Assembly: GCF_947568225.1 (NCBI RefSeq)
Contig: NZ_CANOOQ010000001.1
Location: forward strand, 496,001-560,000
From: Faecalispora anaeroviscerum
GTDB lineage: Bacteria > Bacillota > Clostridia > Oscillospirales > Acutalibacteraceae
Direction of reading: 5' to 3'
Length of the DNA: 64,000 nt
Position numbers and translations under genes: made by a program. Shown one piece after another: positions 17,049 to 26,204 of this stretch. Below the pieces are notes generated by a model. It had not been told where the DNA came from. It made no database searches and saw only the letters and a list, made by a program, of their open reading frames with translations. The stretch's first letter is position 1. Every line of letters starts with the position of its first letter.

Positions 17049-17939
17049 ATGGAGCTTCTCGTGAACGGTTGGGGTAATATTGTCGGCTTAATTAAATCAT
17101 TTCAGCTGACAGATGGCCTGGATGTCATGGTCATATCCTTCATCATATATAACGGGATCAAGCTGGTTCGGGAAACACGGGCCGAGCAGCTGGTCAAGGG
17201 CTTATTGATTCTGCTGCTTGTCTGGGGTGTGTCCTATTACTTGAACCTGCACATGGTCGGCGCTCTGCTGAACTATTTTTTCCAGTTCAGTGTGTTTGCG
17301 TTGCTGGTAGTGTTTCAGCCCGAAATGCGTCGCGCTTTGGAGCAGATTGGCCGAAGCGGGCTTGGCAGCAATGCGAAGGGCTGGCTGTTTACCGGCGTTA
17401 AGGAAGACGCCGACCTGCGCCAGAAGCTCACCCGTGGAATCAACGCGGCGGTAGAAGCCGTGGTGGTGTTGCAAAAGCAGAAAATGGGCGCTCTGATTGT
17501 GTTTGAGCGCCAGACAAAGCTGGGTGACATCGCAGACACCGGCACCGTGATCAACGCAGACCCTTCGGCTCAGCTGATCGGCAACGTGTTTTTTAATAAG
17601 GCTCCTCTGCACGATGGCGCGATGATTATTCGCGACGGCATGGTGTATGCGGCGGGCTGTATTCTCCCGCTGACCAAAAGTGATAAAGTCAGTCTGGATT
17701 TGGGAACGCGCCACCGTGCCGCAATCGGTATCAGCGAAAACTCTGATGCGGTTGTCGTGGTGGTGTCGGAAGAAACCGCCCAGGTTTCTATTGCTGTAAA
17801 TGGTGTTTTAACCCGCAACTATACGAGAGAAACTCTGAGAAGTGAATTGGAAAGTCTGATTATCCCGGAGCAGGAATCCAGTGAAAAGCGGTCCCGCAAG
17901 ATTCCTTCCATCAGGAGGGCAAAAAAAGATGAAGAATAA
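17049..17939 (+). CDS. cdaA: Diadenylate cyclase CdaA (c-di-AMP synthase)
   Basis: Membrane-bound enzyme that joins two ATP into cyclic di-AMP, the signal for potassium, osmolyte and wall homeostasis. The 296 residues show three N-terminal transmembrane helices (to about residue 95), then the DAC domain with PLHDGAMIIRDG, whose DGA motif is catalytic, and LGTRHRAAIG with the RHR motif that binds ATP. The C-terminal tail is basic. Ribosome site GGAGAGG lies 6 nt from the ATG. It overlaps cdaR by 11 nt, the standard pairing. The betaine transporter elsewhere in this window is a class of c-di-AMP target in other Firmicutes. Confidence 0.97.
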   Translation: MELLVNGWGNIVGLIKSFQLTDGLDVMVISFIIYNGIKLVRETRAEQLVKGLLILLLVWGVSYYLNLHMVGALLNYFFQFSVFALLVVFQPEMRRALEQIGRSGLGSNAKGWLFTGVKEDADLRQKLTRGINAAVEAVVVLQKQKMGALIVFERQTKLGDIADTGTVINADPSAQLIGNVFFNKAPLHDGAMIIRDGMVYAAGCILPLTKSDKVSLDLGTRHRAAIGISENSDAVVVVVSEETAQVSIAVNGVLTRNYTRETLRSELESLIIPEQESSEKRSRKIPSIRRAKKDEE

Positions 17940-19194
17940 AAAACTGGATCTTTCTGTGCTGTTTTATAACGACCGCTTTGTCATGGCGTTCTCCGTGTTA
18001 GCGGCGATTGTTTTATGGTTTATCATGGCAACAGTTAATACGCAGGAGAGGCCGCGCATTATTTATGATGTGCCGGTTACCATCAAGCTTTCTGAGGCAA
18101 GCCAGGAGCAGGGCCTCAAGGTGTTTGAGCAAAGCGTAAAAACGGCAAAGGTGTCCATTCGAGGCAACAGCATCGTTGTTAACCGCATCAAGCCCGAAAA
18201 TATTCAGGTGGTGGCGCAGCTGGCGTCGTCGATTACCCAGCCGAATAATTATACGCTGCCCTTAACGGCGCAGAAGGTGGGCTCACTGGCTGATTACGAG
18301 ATTGTGTCTATTGAACCAAGCTCCATTATTGCCAATGTGGATGTCTACAAGGAAGTCACTTTCCCAATTCAGGACAACATCACCTATAAAGCCGACCCGA
18401 ACTATTTTGTCAGCGCTCCGTCCTTTTCTGCGGATACGGTCATGATCTCCGGCCCGGAAACCGAGATTGCGAAGATCAAAAAGGTTTCGGCAGAATACAA
18501 TGTGAAGGAAACCCTGACGCAAAGTAAAAACTTTACTACCGATTTGGTACTGTATAACGCATATAATGAAAAGATTTCTACCGATAAGCTGACCATGAGT
18601 ATCAAATCTGTGGATGTGAATATTACGGTGCTGGCCAGAAAGGTTATGAAGCTGAGTCCGACCTTCACCGGCAAGCCTGTGGGACTTGCCCTTTCCTCCG
18701 CGGAGCAGAAGGTGAATCCTGAAACCGTTGAGGTGGCCGGCCCGGAGGATGTTCTGGCCAATGTAAATGAGCTGAGCCTGGAGGCAATTGATTTTTCAAA
18801 GCTTTCCATCAACAATCAGAATCTTCAGGTAGATATTACGCTCCCGCCGGGATGCAAGAATCTGAGCAATGTTTATACGGCCTCTGTGACGCTGAATTTT
18901 AGCGGCTTTAAAAGTAAAAAGATTAATGTAACAAATTTCCAGGTCAAAAATCTTGCGGCAAGCAAATCGGCGCAGGTGTTTACAAAGAATCTGGAAATGA
19001 CGCTGATCGGCCCGGCCAAGCAAATTGACGCGATTACGTCTGCTGACGCTTATGCACAGATTGATATGACAGGAAAAGACAGCTTTACCGGGCATTCCGA
19101 ATTTCCCGTAACACTGGTGGCAAAAAGTCAGACCAGTGTTTGGGCATATGGGGAATATAAGGCGAATGTGAGCGTTACGGAAAAAACTGGATAA
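17929..19194 (+). CDS. cdaR: CdaR, YbbR-domain regulator of CdaA
   Basis: Membrane-anchored extracytoplasmic protein that modulates CdaA. The 421 residues have a short cytoplasmic N-terminus, one transmembrane helix (FVMAFSVLAAIVLWFIM), then about four YbbR-like beta-rich repeats, each with segments such as VDVNITV and VTLNFSGF. The ATG at 17929 follows AGGAGGGC by 9 nt and is preferred over an upstream GTG. It overlaps cdaA by 11 nt. GlmM, often third in this operon, is absent here. Confidence 0.92.
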   Translation: MKNKKLDLSVLFYNDRFVMAFSVLAAIVLWFIMATVNTQERPRIIYDVPVTIKLSEASQEQGLKVFEQSVKTAKVSIRGNSIVVNRIKPENIQVVAQLASSITQPNNYTLPLTAQKVGSLADYEIVSIEPSSIIANVDVYKEVTFPIQDNITYKADPNYFVSAPSFSADTVMISGPETEIAKIKKVSAEYNVKETLTQSKNFTTDLVLYNAYNEKISTDKLTMSIKSVDVNITVLARKVMKLSPTFTGKPVGLALSSAEQKVNPETVEVAGPEDVLANVNELSLEAIDFSKLSINNQNLQVDITLPPGCKNLSNVYTASVTLNFSGFKSKKINVTNFQVKNLAASKSAQVFTKNLEMTLIGPAKQIDAITSADAYAQIDMTGKDSFTGHSEFPVTLVAKSQTSVWAYGEYKANVSVTEKTG

Positions 19195-19232
19195 TCCTTG
19201 TTGAATTGACGTATAAGTCGTTCGTTAAGGTA

Positions 19233-19264
19233 AAAGAAGGGATGCGTTATCGCATCCCTTCTTT
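19233..19264 (+). terminator. Terminator after cdaA-cdaR
   Basis: Perfect 14-bp stem (19233-19246 with 19251-19264) with a 4-base loop and a stem ending in CTTCTTT; the T-run is short. Confidence 0.8.
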
Positions 19265-19306
19265 ATTGGTAATTATTGTATTTTGATGAAAACACCGGGT
19301 TATTAC

Positions 19307-19335
19307 TTGACATAATCTGGTAAGAGAAATATAAT
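19307..19335 (+). promoter_or_regulatory. Promoter of the lysozyme gene
   Basis: TTGACA (19307-19312) and TATAAT (19330-19335), both perfect consensus, with a 17-bp spacer. Confidence 0.85.
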
Positions 19336-19412
19336 AAACTAAATTGCTGTGTTTTCTGTGTCGTTATAGGATGGAAATTGCCGGCAAAAATTATTTTGTG
19401 GGAGGAATCGGA

Positions 19413-20891
19413 TTGAGAAGAAGATTGGGGTCATTTTTTCTGGTTTTGGCGATGTTGACGACGCTGTTTTTGCCGGCGTATGCAGATACATACACAACCG
19501 ATTTTATGATCAGCTCCACCTTTGCCCAGATGAAAAAGGGAGATACCATACAACTTAGGGTGTACAGCGGAACTTCAGAAGCGACGCAGGTGACCTGGGC
19601 TTCCAGTAATCCCACTGTTGTTCAGGTAGACAGCACGGGAACGGTGACTGCGCTTACCATCGGCCAGGCGACCGTTACGGCAACCTCGGCCTCAGGAGCT
19701 ACTGTAAGCTGCTCCGTCAGTTGCTTAGTAAATGTCGGTATTCCCGGAATTGACGTTTCCCAGCATCGTGGGGCTATTGACTGGCAGAAGGTGAAAGCTG
19801 CCGGCATTCAGTTTGCCATGATTCGCACCGGTTACGGTAACGAAAACTGGGCCCAGCAGAAGGATACTCAGTTTGAAGCAAATTACAAGGGCGCAACTGC
19901 AAACGGCATCGCAGTAGGCGCTTATCATTACAGCTACGCGACGAACGCAACCATGGCGGCGCAGGAAGCGGAAATGTGCCTGAGTATCCTCAATGGCCGT
20001 ACGCTTCAGTATCCCGTTGTATTCGATGTGGAGGATAAAGCACATAATTCTCTTTCCGCGGATCAGATGGGTCAAATTGTGAACGCGTTTTGCAGCAGGA
20101 TTAAGCAGGCCGGCTATAAGACGGCGGTTTACAGCTATGTGAACTTCTACAACGCGCGTCTGACCAGCCCGCTCGTGACGCAGTATGATACCTGGATCGC
20201 CCACTGGGGCGTCAGCCAGCCGAATTTCAGCCGTCCGTACACCATGTGGCAGTATGCTGCGCAGAGTGTTCCCGGTGTCAATGGCCTTTGCGACATGAAT
20301 TACAGCTACTATGATTACGCCGGAACGGCCTCTCAGCAGCCAACTAAACCCACAGACCCGAGCTTCTTCGCCAGCAGTGCGCCGAGTACGTACACGTTTA
20401 CCGATCTGAGTTCGGATTACTTCTACCGCATCACTACGGCAGATGCCGTAGCGCCCACAGCGGTTTCCTCTGATCCGAACGTTGCGGAGGTGCGCTTCTC
20501 TCAGCAGTCGTCTGACGGATACATTTTCCATGTAATCCATAAAGGTGAGGGCCATGCAACCATTACTACTACCTCTGCGGTAACAGGCACCTCCACATCC
20601 TTCACGGTAACGGGAAATGCCTTGCCGAAGGTTGTGTATTTTACAGATCTGGGTTCTGCCTTTACCCTTCAGAAGGGTCAGACCCGTTCTCTGCGTGTGA
20701 TGCCCACGGTGCTTACCGGCAGCATTAAGTTCCTCGTTGGTAACCCGTCTGTTTTAACTGGCGGAACAGTTCAGTCTACTACAGGCGGCTGGTATTATCC
20801 CATTACCGCTGCCAGCAGCGGAACCACACCTATTTATGCGCAGGTAGGCAACCGTGCTCCGGTTTTGGTTGCGACGGTTACCGTGTCCTGA
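19413..20891 (+). CDS. Secreted GH25 lysozyme with Ig-like (Big2) domain
   Basis: Exported muramidase predicted to cut peptidoglycan glycan strands. The 492-residue precursor starts with a classic signal peptide ending LFLPAYA, then an Ig-like bacterial domain (GTSEATQVTWASSNPTVVQV, residues about 30-110), a GH25 catalytic domain from GIDVSQHRGAIDWQKVK to about residue 310 with the DVE catalytic triad region (FDVEDKAH) and the late MWQYAAQSVPGVNG, and a C-terminal beta-rich region with two further Ig-like repeats. The TTG start is 7 nt after GGAGG and gives a proper signal peptide; longer upstream frames do not. It stands alone between its own promoter and terminator. Confidence 0.9.
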   Translation: MRRRLGSFFLVLAMLTTLFLPAYADTYTTDFMISSTFAQMKKGDTIQLRVYSGTSEATQVTWASSNPTVVQVDSTGTVTALTIGQATVTATSASGATVSCSVSCLVNVGIPGIDVSQHRGAIDWQKVKAAGIQFAMIRTGYGNENWAQQKDTQFEANYKGATANGIAVGAYHYSYATNATMAAQEAEMCLSILNGRTLQYPVVFDVEDKAHNSLSADQMGQIVNAFCSRIKQAGYKTAVYSYVNFYNARLTSPLVTQYDTWIAHWGVSQPNFSRPYTMWQYAAQSVPGVNGLCDMNYSYYDYAGTASQQPTKPTDPSFFASSAPSTYTFTDLSSDYFYRITTADAVAPTAVSSDPNVAEVRFSQQSSDGYIFHVIHKGEGHATITTTSAVTGTSTSFTVTGNALPKVVYFTDLGSAFTLQKGQTRSLRVMPTVLTGSIKFLVGNPSVLTGGTVQSTTGGWYYPITAASSGTTPIYAQVGNRAPVLVATVTVS

Positions 20892-20932
20892 GCTGTGTTA
20901 CATTTATCTGCAATAAAATTCATTAAAAAAAT

Positions 20933-20964
20933 GTCCGGTCTTTAGAAGACCGGACGTTTTTTTG
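20933..20964 (+). terminator. Intrinsic terminator of the lysozyme gene
   Basis: Perfect 10-bp stem (GTCCGGTCTT with AAGACCGGAC) and 3-base loop, followed by seven T residues after one G. Confidence 0.92.
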
Positions 20965-21209
20965 AGCATTTTACAGGATGTTTTTTATCGGATGATTCCT
21001 GTATTGATAGGTAAAGTGTGGCTGAACATCTCCTTTGTGGTAACCGTATTTCTTTTTTGGGGGATACAATTTTTGCTCGACAGCAGTTTAAAACAAGCTG
21101 TTTCTCCACTGTCAGTGTATAGAAAAAGTATGCATAGGTTGCTTTGATTCGGATCTCATTACAGCTGTAAATACATATTTAAGCCAGAGAGAAAGCGTAT
21201 GGACGCAAA

Positions 21210-21240
21210 GAAACACATCCTGTAAAACAGGATGTGTTTC
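21210..21240 (-). terminator. Terminator downstream of tRNA-Val
   Basis: Perfect 13-bp stem (21210-21222 with 21228-21240). On the minus strand it follows the tRNA within a few bases and ends in GTTTCTTTG. Confidence 0.75.
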
Positions 21241-21243
21241 TTG

Positions 21244-21320
21244 TGGTGGACGATACAGGACTTGAACCTGTGACCCTTCGCACGTCAAGCGAATGCTCTA
21301 GCCAGCTGAGCTAATCGTCC
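21244..21320 (-). tRNA. tRNA-Val (GAC)
   Basis: Minus-strand cloverleaf: acceptor GGACGAT/ATCGTCC, D-arm GCTCAGCTGGCTAGAGC, anticodon stem TTCGC/GCGAA around loop TTGACGT with anticodon GAC, and a T-arm with GGTTCAAGT. The CCA end is encoded (ACCA at 21247-21244). It reads valine codons GUC and GUU. Confidence 0.97.
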
Positions 21321-21471
21321 ATTTACTTTAAGTGCTTTTTCAATGCTTGGTTATTATATCTTATTTTTTATCGGAAATCAACCCCTAAAACAAATCTTTT
21401 TTTACTTTTCTGGTTAGATTTTTAAAAAATATGCAGAAAAAAAGAAAATTTTATAAATTTAAACTTTTTTA

Positions 21472-21499
21472 TCAAGATATTGCAGATTTCTGCCGATAT
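21472..21499 (+). promoter_or_regulatory. Sigma-D (sigma-28) type promoter of motAB
   Basis: GCCGATAT at 21492-21499 is an exact match to the Bacillus sigma-D -10 element, with TCAA (consensus TAAA) 16 bp upstream at 21472-21475. It lies 57 bp before motA, the expected class for motility genes. Confidence 0.65.
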
Positions 21500-21555
21500 A
21501 CATAAATAAGAGTTTCTGATTCTTCAGCAATCGTCAAACTCAAGGAGGATACAGA

Positions 21556-22359
21556 GTGGATATTTCAACAATCATTGGAGTAGTTGTCGCATTTGGCTCT
21601 ATTATCGGGGGCTATTTGTTAGAGCACGGCGTGTTGAGTTCTTTGGCCATGCCATCTCCCTTTATTATCGTGGTTGGGGGTACGTGGGGGGCGATTATTC
21701 TTTCCTTTGGATTAGGGGAAATCGGAGCTGCGTTCAAGTTCTTTCTCAATACCGTGTTTACCAAGCATTCGCCGAACCCTGAAAAGCTGATTCAGAAAAT
21801 GGGGGAGATGGCGGACGCCTGCCGAAAGGAAGGTCTTTTGAAGCTGCAGACCATGCTGGATGATTCCGACATCAGCGACGACAGCTTTCTGCCGCTGAAA
21901 GAAGGCATGATCCTGACCCTGGACATGAAGCCGGCTGAAGAAATCGAATCTACCATGTTGGCGGATCTGGAGACGTATCTAGTAAAAAAGAATATGGAAA
22001 TTGAGGTTTTTCAGGCAGCAGGCGGCTTTTCACCTACGCTAGGTATTATCGGTACCGTTATGGGTCTGGTACAGGTGCTTTCCAACATGACAGACGCGGC
22101 GGCGCTGATGGCTTCGATTGCAGTAGCCTTTCTGGCTACCCTGTATGGTATTCTGTTCGCTAACCTCTTGTATTTTCCTATGGCCAACCGAATGAAAACA
22201 GACCTGAAACGTCAGAAGGTGTACCGCGAAATGATGATTGAAGGCATGTGTTTGATTGCAAGCGGTAAATCGGCACGCGACGTAGAGAACCAGCTGTCTC
22301 TTTATTATCATGTATTCAAAAACGGCCAGAAGAAGTATAAAGCGGGAATCAATAACTAA
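21556..22359 (+). CDS. motA: Flagellar motor stator protein MotA
   Basis: Inner-membrane stator subunit that, with MotB, couples ion flow to flagellar rotation. The 267 residues show helix 1 at the N-terminus (IIGVVVAFGSIIGGYLL), helix 2 (SPFIIVVGGTWGAIILSF), a long cytoplasmic loop with charged residues, and helices 3 and 4 around SPTLGIIGTVMGLVQVL and ASIAVAFLATLYGILFANL. GTG start after AAGGAGG. It is preceded by a sigma-D-like promoter and followed 21 nt later by motB. No other flagellar gene is in the window. Confidence 0.94.
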   Translation: MDISTIIGVVVAFGSIIGGYLLEHGVLSSLAMPSPFIIVVGGTWGAIILSFGLGEIGAAFKFFLNTVFTKHSPNPEKLIQKMGEMADACRKEGLLKLQTMLDDSDISDDSFLPLKEGMILTLDMKPAEEIESTMLADLETYLVKKNMEIEVFQAAGGFSPTLGIIGTVMGLVQVLSNMTDAAALMASIAVAFLATLYGILFANLLYFPMANRMKTDLKRQKVYREMMIEGMCLIASGKSARDVENQLSLYYHVFKNGQKKYKAGINN

Positions 22360-22380
22360 TTGCTTGGAGATTAAATTACT

Positions 22381-23220
22381 ATGGCAAGAAGAAAAAAGAA
22401 GGGCGAAGCAGAAGCCCCGGAAAATAATGAAAGATGGCTTCTAACCTATTCGGATATGATCACGCTGCTTTTGGCTTTGTTTATGATTCTGTATTCCATG
22501 AGTACCATTGACGCGAAAAAATTCGCGAAGATGGCGGAGCAGGCCGGTCAGCAGATGGGCGCTGTTAGCAGTGTCAATGCAACGGCAGGCGGTGGTACCG
22601 GTAGTGCCGGTACAGGAAGCGGAAGCACAACCACAAATGCCAGCAATCTGACGAATACGATGGATGCCCTGGATGAGGTGTATTCCATTCTTCAGTCTTA
22701 TGTGGAAAAGAATCATCTCGAGGATCAGATCGGTCTGGTCAATACCAATACTTACGTTAAAATTCACCTGAAGGATAAAATGATGTTCGTGCCTGACAGC
22801 TCGCGAATGCTGCCGGAAAGTGAGCCTGTGCTGAAAGAGGTTGCCTACGCCATCTCGAAGGTGTACGACCGGGTGGATCATATTACTTTCAGCGGGCATA
22901 CGGCAGACGTTGGGCCGCATACGCTCTCCGGTGATCAGACCTCTTGGCGCCTTTCTACGGAACGTGCCGTTACGGTTCTGACGAAGATGATCGGTTACGG
23001 GATGGAGCAGGATAAGGTTTCGATTGAGGGTTATGCTCATTATTCTCCGGTCGCAAACAATAACAATGAAGAAGGCCGGGCAAAGAACCGGCGCGTTGAA
23101 ATTACGATTCTGAAAAACCCACCGATTTTGCCGGCAAATACCTCAAAAGCTTCGGCAGATGCCTCCGCCGCTTCTGCGGCCGCGTCTGGTCAGTCTGCGT
23201 CCAGTCCGGTGTCACACTGA
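22381..23220 (+). CDS. motB: Flagellar motor stator protein MotB
   Basis: Stator subunit that anchors MotA to peptidoglycan. The 279 residues have a basic N-terminus, one transmembrane helix with the ion-binding Asp in LLTYSDMITLLLALFMI, a Gly/Ser/Thr-rich linker around residues 60-85, and a C-terminal OmpA-like domain with FSGHTADVG and NRRVEITIL. The tail is Ala/Ser-rich. Directly downstream of motA; a terminator follows at 23241. Confidence 0.94.
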   Translation: MARRKKKGEAEAPENNERWLLTYSDMITLLLALFMILYSMSTIDAKKFAKMAEQAGQQMGAVSSVNATAGGGTGSAGTGSGSTTTNASNLTNTMDALDEVYSILQSYVEKNHLEDQIGLVNTNTYVKIHLKDKMMFVPDSSRMLPESEPVLKEVAYAISKVYDRVDHITFSGHTADVGPHTLSGDQTSWRLSTERAVTVLTKMIGYGMEQDKVSIEGYAHYSPVANNNNEEGRAKNRRVEITILKNPPILPANTSKASADASAASAAASGQSASSPVSH

Positions 23221-23240
23221 AAAGAATAAAAAACTTTTAA

Positions 23241-23274
23241 CACAGGCTGCCGAAATGGGCGGCCTGTGGTTTTT
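23241..23274 (+). terminator. Terminator after motAB
   Basis: Stem CACAGGCTGCC (23241-23251) with GGCGGCCTGTG (23258-23268), one wobble pair, followed by GTTTTTC. Confidence 0.85.
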
Positions 23275-23307
23275 CTTGGCCTGTACGGGGTGAATCGCCC
23301 GCTTTGC

Positions 23308-23335
23308 TTGAAATCTACCCGTAAAATGGTATAAT
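23308..23335 (+). promoter_or_regulatory. Predicted metG promoter
   Basis: TTGAAA (23308-23313) and TATAAT (23330-23335) with a 16-bp spacer. The leader of about 105 bases shows no T-box sequence. Confidence 0.65.
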
Positions 23336-23445
23336 AGGAAAAAGATACTGCATACTGATGTTCAAAACCGCCTGCGGCATGGGCGGCAGGGCTGATCGGA
23401 GAGTTCTCTGAAAAGCGTACTGAATTTGTTAAAGGGATGGATTCT

Positions 23446-25404
23446 ATGGAAAAAAAGACATTTTATATCACAACTCCGATTTATTACCCCTCCGGGCAGC
23501 CGCATATTGGGCATAGCTACTGCACCGTGGCCAGCGACGCGATTGCCCGCTATAAGCGTTTGCAGGGCTATGATGTGATGTTCCTGACCGGCACGGACGA
23601 GCATGGCCAGAAGATTGAGAACAACGCGAAAAAAGAGGGCGTTACCCCCAAGAAATATGTGGATAAGGTGGTGGCGGGCTTCCAGAATCTCTGGAAGCTT
23701 CTGGACATCAGCAATGACCGTTTTATTCGTACCACAGACGATTACCACGAGAAAGCGGTGCAGAAGATTTTCCGCGCGCTTTATGATAAGGGCGAGATTT
23801 ACAAGGGAAAATACGAGGGCTGGTACTGTACTCCCTGTGAAGCTTTCTGGACCGAAACACAGCTGAAGGACGGCAAATGCCCCGACTGCGGTCGCGAGGT
23901 TAAGTGGGAGGAAGAAGAAGCCTATTTCTTCCGTCTGTCGAACTATGCGGACAGGCTCCTCAAGCTGTACGAGGACCAGCCGGACTTTATTCAGCCTGAA
24001 AGCCGAAAAAACGAGATGATTCAGTTCATTAAGAATGGCTTGAATGATCTGTGCGTTTCCCGCACCAGCTTTTCCTGGGGTATCCCTGTGGATTTTGACC
24101 CCAAGCATGTCGTGTATGTGTGGCTGGACGCACTGACCAACTATATTACTGCCATGGGTTACGGTTCCGACGACGAATCGGATTATCGCAAGTACTGGCC
24201 CGCAGATGTTCATTTTGTAGGAAAAGAGATTGTGCGTTTTCATACCATCATCTGGCCCGCTATTCTGATGGCGCTGGATCTCCCCTTGCCGAAGCAGGTG
24301 TATGGTCACGGCTGGCTGCTGTTCGGCGATGGCAGCAAGATGAGCAAGAGCAAGGGCAACGTTGTTGATCCTGTGGTTCTGTGCGACCGCTACGGCGTAG
24401 ATGCCATACGCTACTTCCTGCTGCGCGAAATCCCGTTCGGCGCTGACGGCAACTTTACCAACGAAGCCTTGATCGGCCGTATCAATTCCGATCTGGCCAA
24501 CGATTTGGGCAACCTTGTTTCCCGCACCACCGCCATGGTAGGCAAATATTTCGGCGGTGTGATTCCCGCCGAGCAGGAGAAGGCCCCCATCGACGACGAG
24601 CTGGAGCAGGCGGTTACCTCTTTGCGTGAGAAATGCGATAAGGCGATCGATTCTTATCAGTTCTCGAATGCGCTGACGGAAATCTGGAAGGTCATCGCAC
24701 GCACCAATAAATATATCGATGAAACAACTCCCTGGGTGCTGGATAAGGATGAGAACAAAAAAGCAAGGCTCGCTTGTGTGATGTATCATCTGTGTGAGGC
24801 CCTGCGCGTCATCTCCATCCTGGTTACTCCATTTGTGCCGAATACCGCCCCAAAAATTCAGGAGCAGCTTGGCGTCGGGCCGGAGGTTCTGGGTTATGAG
24901 AACGCGGCCACATGGGGTCTTCTGCCTGCAGATGCCGTCATTACAAAGGGCGAAACGCTGTTCCCGCGTATCGACGTGGAAAAGGAGATTGAAGAGCTGA
25001 ATAAGCTTATTCCCTCCACGATCCCGGCGCAGGAAGAGAAAAAGACCGAGGAGACACCGGCGCAGGCTCCCGAGGGAATCGCGCAGATCACCATCGACGA
25101 CTTTATGAAGGTTGAGCTGGTGGTCGCAAAGGTGCTGAACTGTGAGCATATCAAGCGCGCGAAGAAGCTGCTCAAATTCACTCTGGATGATGGAACTGGT
25201 GAGCGCACGGTCGTGTCCGGCATTGCCAAATGGTATCAGCCGGAGGATCTGATCGGTCATAGCATCGTGCTGGTCAAAAATCTGAAGCCTGTAGTGCTGT
25301 GCGGCGTGGAAAGCCAGGGAATGATCCTTTCTGCGGACTGCGGCGAGGACACGGTTCGCGTTCTGCTGATGGACGGCATCCCGGCAGGTTCCAGGATTCA
25401 TTAA
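23446..25404 (+). CDS. metG: Methionyl-tRNA synthetase
   Basis: Charges tRNA-Met. The 652 residues include the class I PHIGHSY motif near residue 20, a CP insertion with paired cysteines (CTPCEAF and CPDCGREV) that should bind one zinc, the KMSKSKGN loop near residue 300, an anticodon-binding helical domain, and a C-terminal Trbp111-type tRNA-binding domain (DFMKVELVVAKV to MILSADCG) that also drives dimer formation. The ATG at 23446 lies 9 nt after GGG; an ATG 9 nt upstream is less well placed. It leads a metG-tatD-radical SAM unit, a common Firmicute order for the first two. Confidence 0.97.
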   Translation: MEKKTFYITTPIYYPSGQPHIGHSYCTVASDAIARYKRLQGYDVMFLTGTDEHGQKIENNAKKEGVTPKKYVDKVVAGFQNLWKLLDISNDRFIRTTDDYHEKAVQKIFRALYDKGEIYKGKYEGWYCTPCEAFWTETQLKDGKCPDCGREVKWEEEEAYFFRLSNYADRLLKLYEDQPDFIQPESRKNEMIQFIKNGLNDLCVSRTSFSWGIPVDFDPKHVVYVWLDALTNYITAMGYGSDDESDYRKYWPADVHFVGKEIVRFHTIIWPAILMALDLPLPKQVYGHGWLLFGDGSKMSKSKGNVVDPVVLCDRYGVDAIRYFLLREIPFGADGNFTNEALIGRINSDLANDLGNLVSRTTAMVGKYFGGVIPAEQEKAPIDDELEQAVTSLREKCDKAIDSYQFSNALTEIWKVIARTNKYIDETTPWVLDKDENKKARLACVMYHLCEALRVISILVTPFVPNTAPKIQEQLGVGPEVLGYENAATWGLLPADAVITKGETLFPRIDVEKEIEELNKLIPSTIPAQEEKKTEETPAQAPEGIAQITIDDFMKVELVVAKVLNCEHIKRAKKLLKFTLDDGTGERTVVSGIAKWYQPEDLIGHSIVLVKNLKPVVLCGVESQGMILSADCGEDTVRVLLMDGIPAGSRIH

Positions 25405-25418
25405 AGGGCGGTTTAATA

Positions 25419-26198
25419 GTGAAACGATTGATATTTGATTCCCATGCTCATTACGATGACGAATCGTTTGCCCCGGACAGAGAGGAACTGCTGCAGCGCC
25501 TGCCAGAGCAGGGCGTGTGCAATGTGGTGAGCATGGGGGCCGATTACGACGGATGCAGGGGAGCGCTTGAGCTTGCTTCCCGGTATTCCTATATTTACGC
25601 GGCAGTGGGAATCCACCCGGAAAATGTGGTAGGTCTTCCCGAGAATTATCTCAGCCAGATTGAGGAGTGGGCAAACGCTCCCAAGGTGGTGGCAATCGGG
25701 GAGATTGGCCTGGATTACCATTATGAGGATATGGCCCCCCGTGAGGTACAGCGAAAGGTATTCGAAGATCAGATTCTGCTTGCAAAGCGCCGAAACCTGC
25801 CGATTGTGGTTCATGACCGCGAAGCGCACGGCGACACAATGGAGATTCTGCACCGGCACCGACCAAGAGGAGTGGTTCACTGCTTTTCCGGCAGTGTGGA
25901 AATGATGCGTGAAGTGGTGCGCCTTGGCATGTATATCGGTCTTGGCGGCGTTGTTACCTTTAAAAATGCCCGGGTCGCCGTAGAGGTAGCCCGCGAGCTT
26001 CCGCTCGACCGCCTTCTAACGGAGACCGACGCGCCCTATCTGGCGCCAGAGCCATTTCGCGGCAAGCGGTGCGATTCTTCCATGATCCGTTATGTCGCGC
26101 AGCGCATCGCGGAAATTCGCGAAATTACCGCTGACGAAGTGCTTGCGGCCGGGCGGCGCAATGCAGAATCGCTTTTTAATATCATCGCTGAGGGGTAA
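25419..26198 (+). CDS. tatD: TatD family metal-dependent deoxyribonuclease
   Basis: TIM-barrel hydrolase of the TatD family; relatives are metal-dependent 3' DNases or D-aminoacyl-tRNA deacylases. The 259 residues show FDSHAHYDD (two metal His), the bridging Glu in GEIGLDYHY, VVHDREAHGD, VVHCFSGSVEMM, and the Asp of TETDAPYLAPEP. GTG start, 14 nt after metG. It is followed 6 nt later by a TatD-associated radical SAM gene, so the three are probably co-transcribed. Confidence 0.92.
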   Translation: MKRLIFDSHAHYDDESFAPDREELLQRLPEQGVCNVVSMGADYDGCRGALELASRYSYIYAAVGIHPENVVGLPENYLSQIEEWANAPKVVAIGEIGLDYHYEDMAPREVQRKVFEDQILLAKRRNLPIVVHDREAHGDTMEILHRHRPRGVVHCFSGSVEMMREVVRLGMYIGLGGVVTFKNARVAVEVARELPLDRLLTETDAPYLAPEPFRGKRCDSSMIRYVAQRIAEIREITADEVLAAGRRNAESLFNIIAEG

Positions 26199-26204
26199 TA
26201 TAAT

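Larger units (their letters stand above)
20892..21243. other. Intergenic region between lysozyme gene and tRNA-Val
   Basis: 352 bases holding two terminators facing each other (20933-20964 plus strand, 21210-21240 minus strand). The middle part has a 61-codon plus-strand frame with no ribosome site; no gene is supported. Confidence 0.65.

Noticed and set aside
20962..21147. A 61-codon plus-strand frame with a hydrophobic segment
   Set aside because: It begins inside the T-run of the lysozyme terminator and has no ribosome site.
23221..23445. T-box riboswitch before metG
   Set aside because: No T-box core or specifier structure; only a short GC-rich stem is visible.
23362..25401. A 679-codon minus-strand open frame antisense to metG
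   Set aside because: It lies wholly over metG, has no family resemblance and a His/Gln-rich composition typical of a shadow frame in GC-biased coding DNA.
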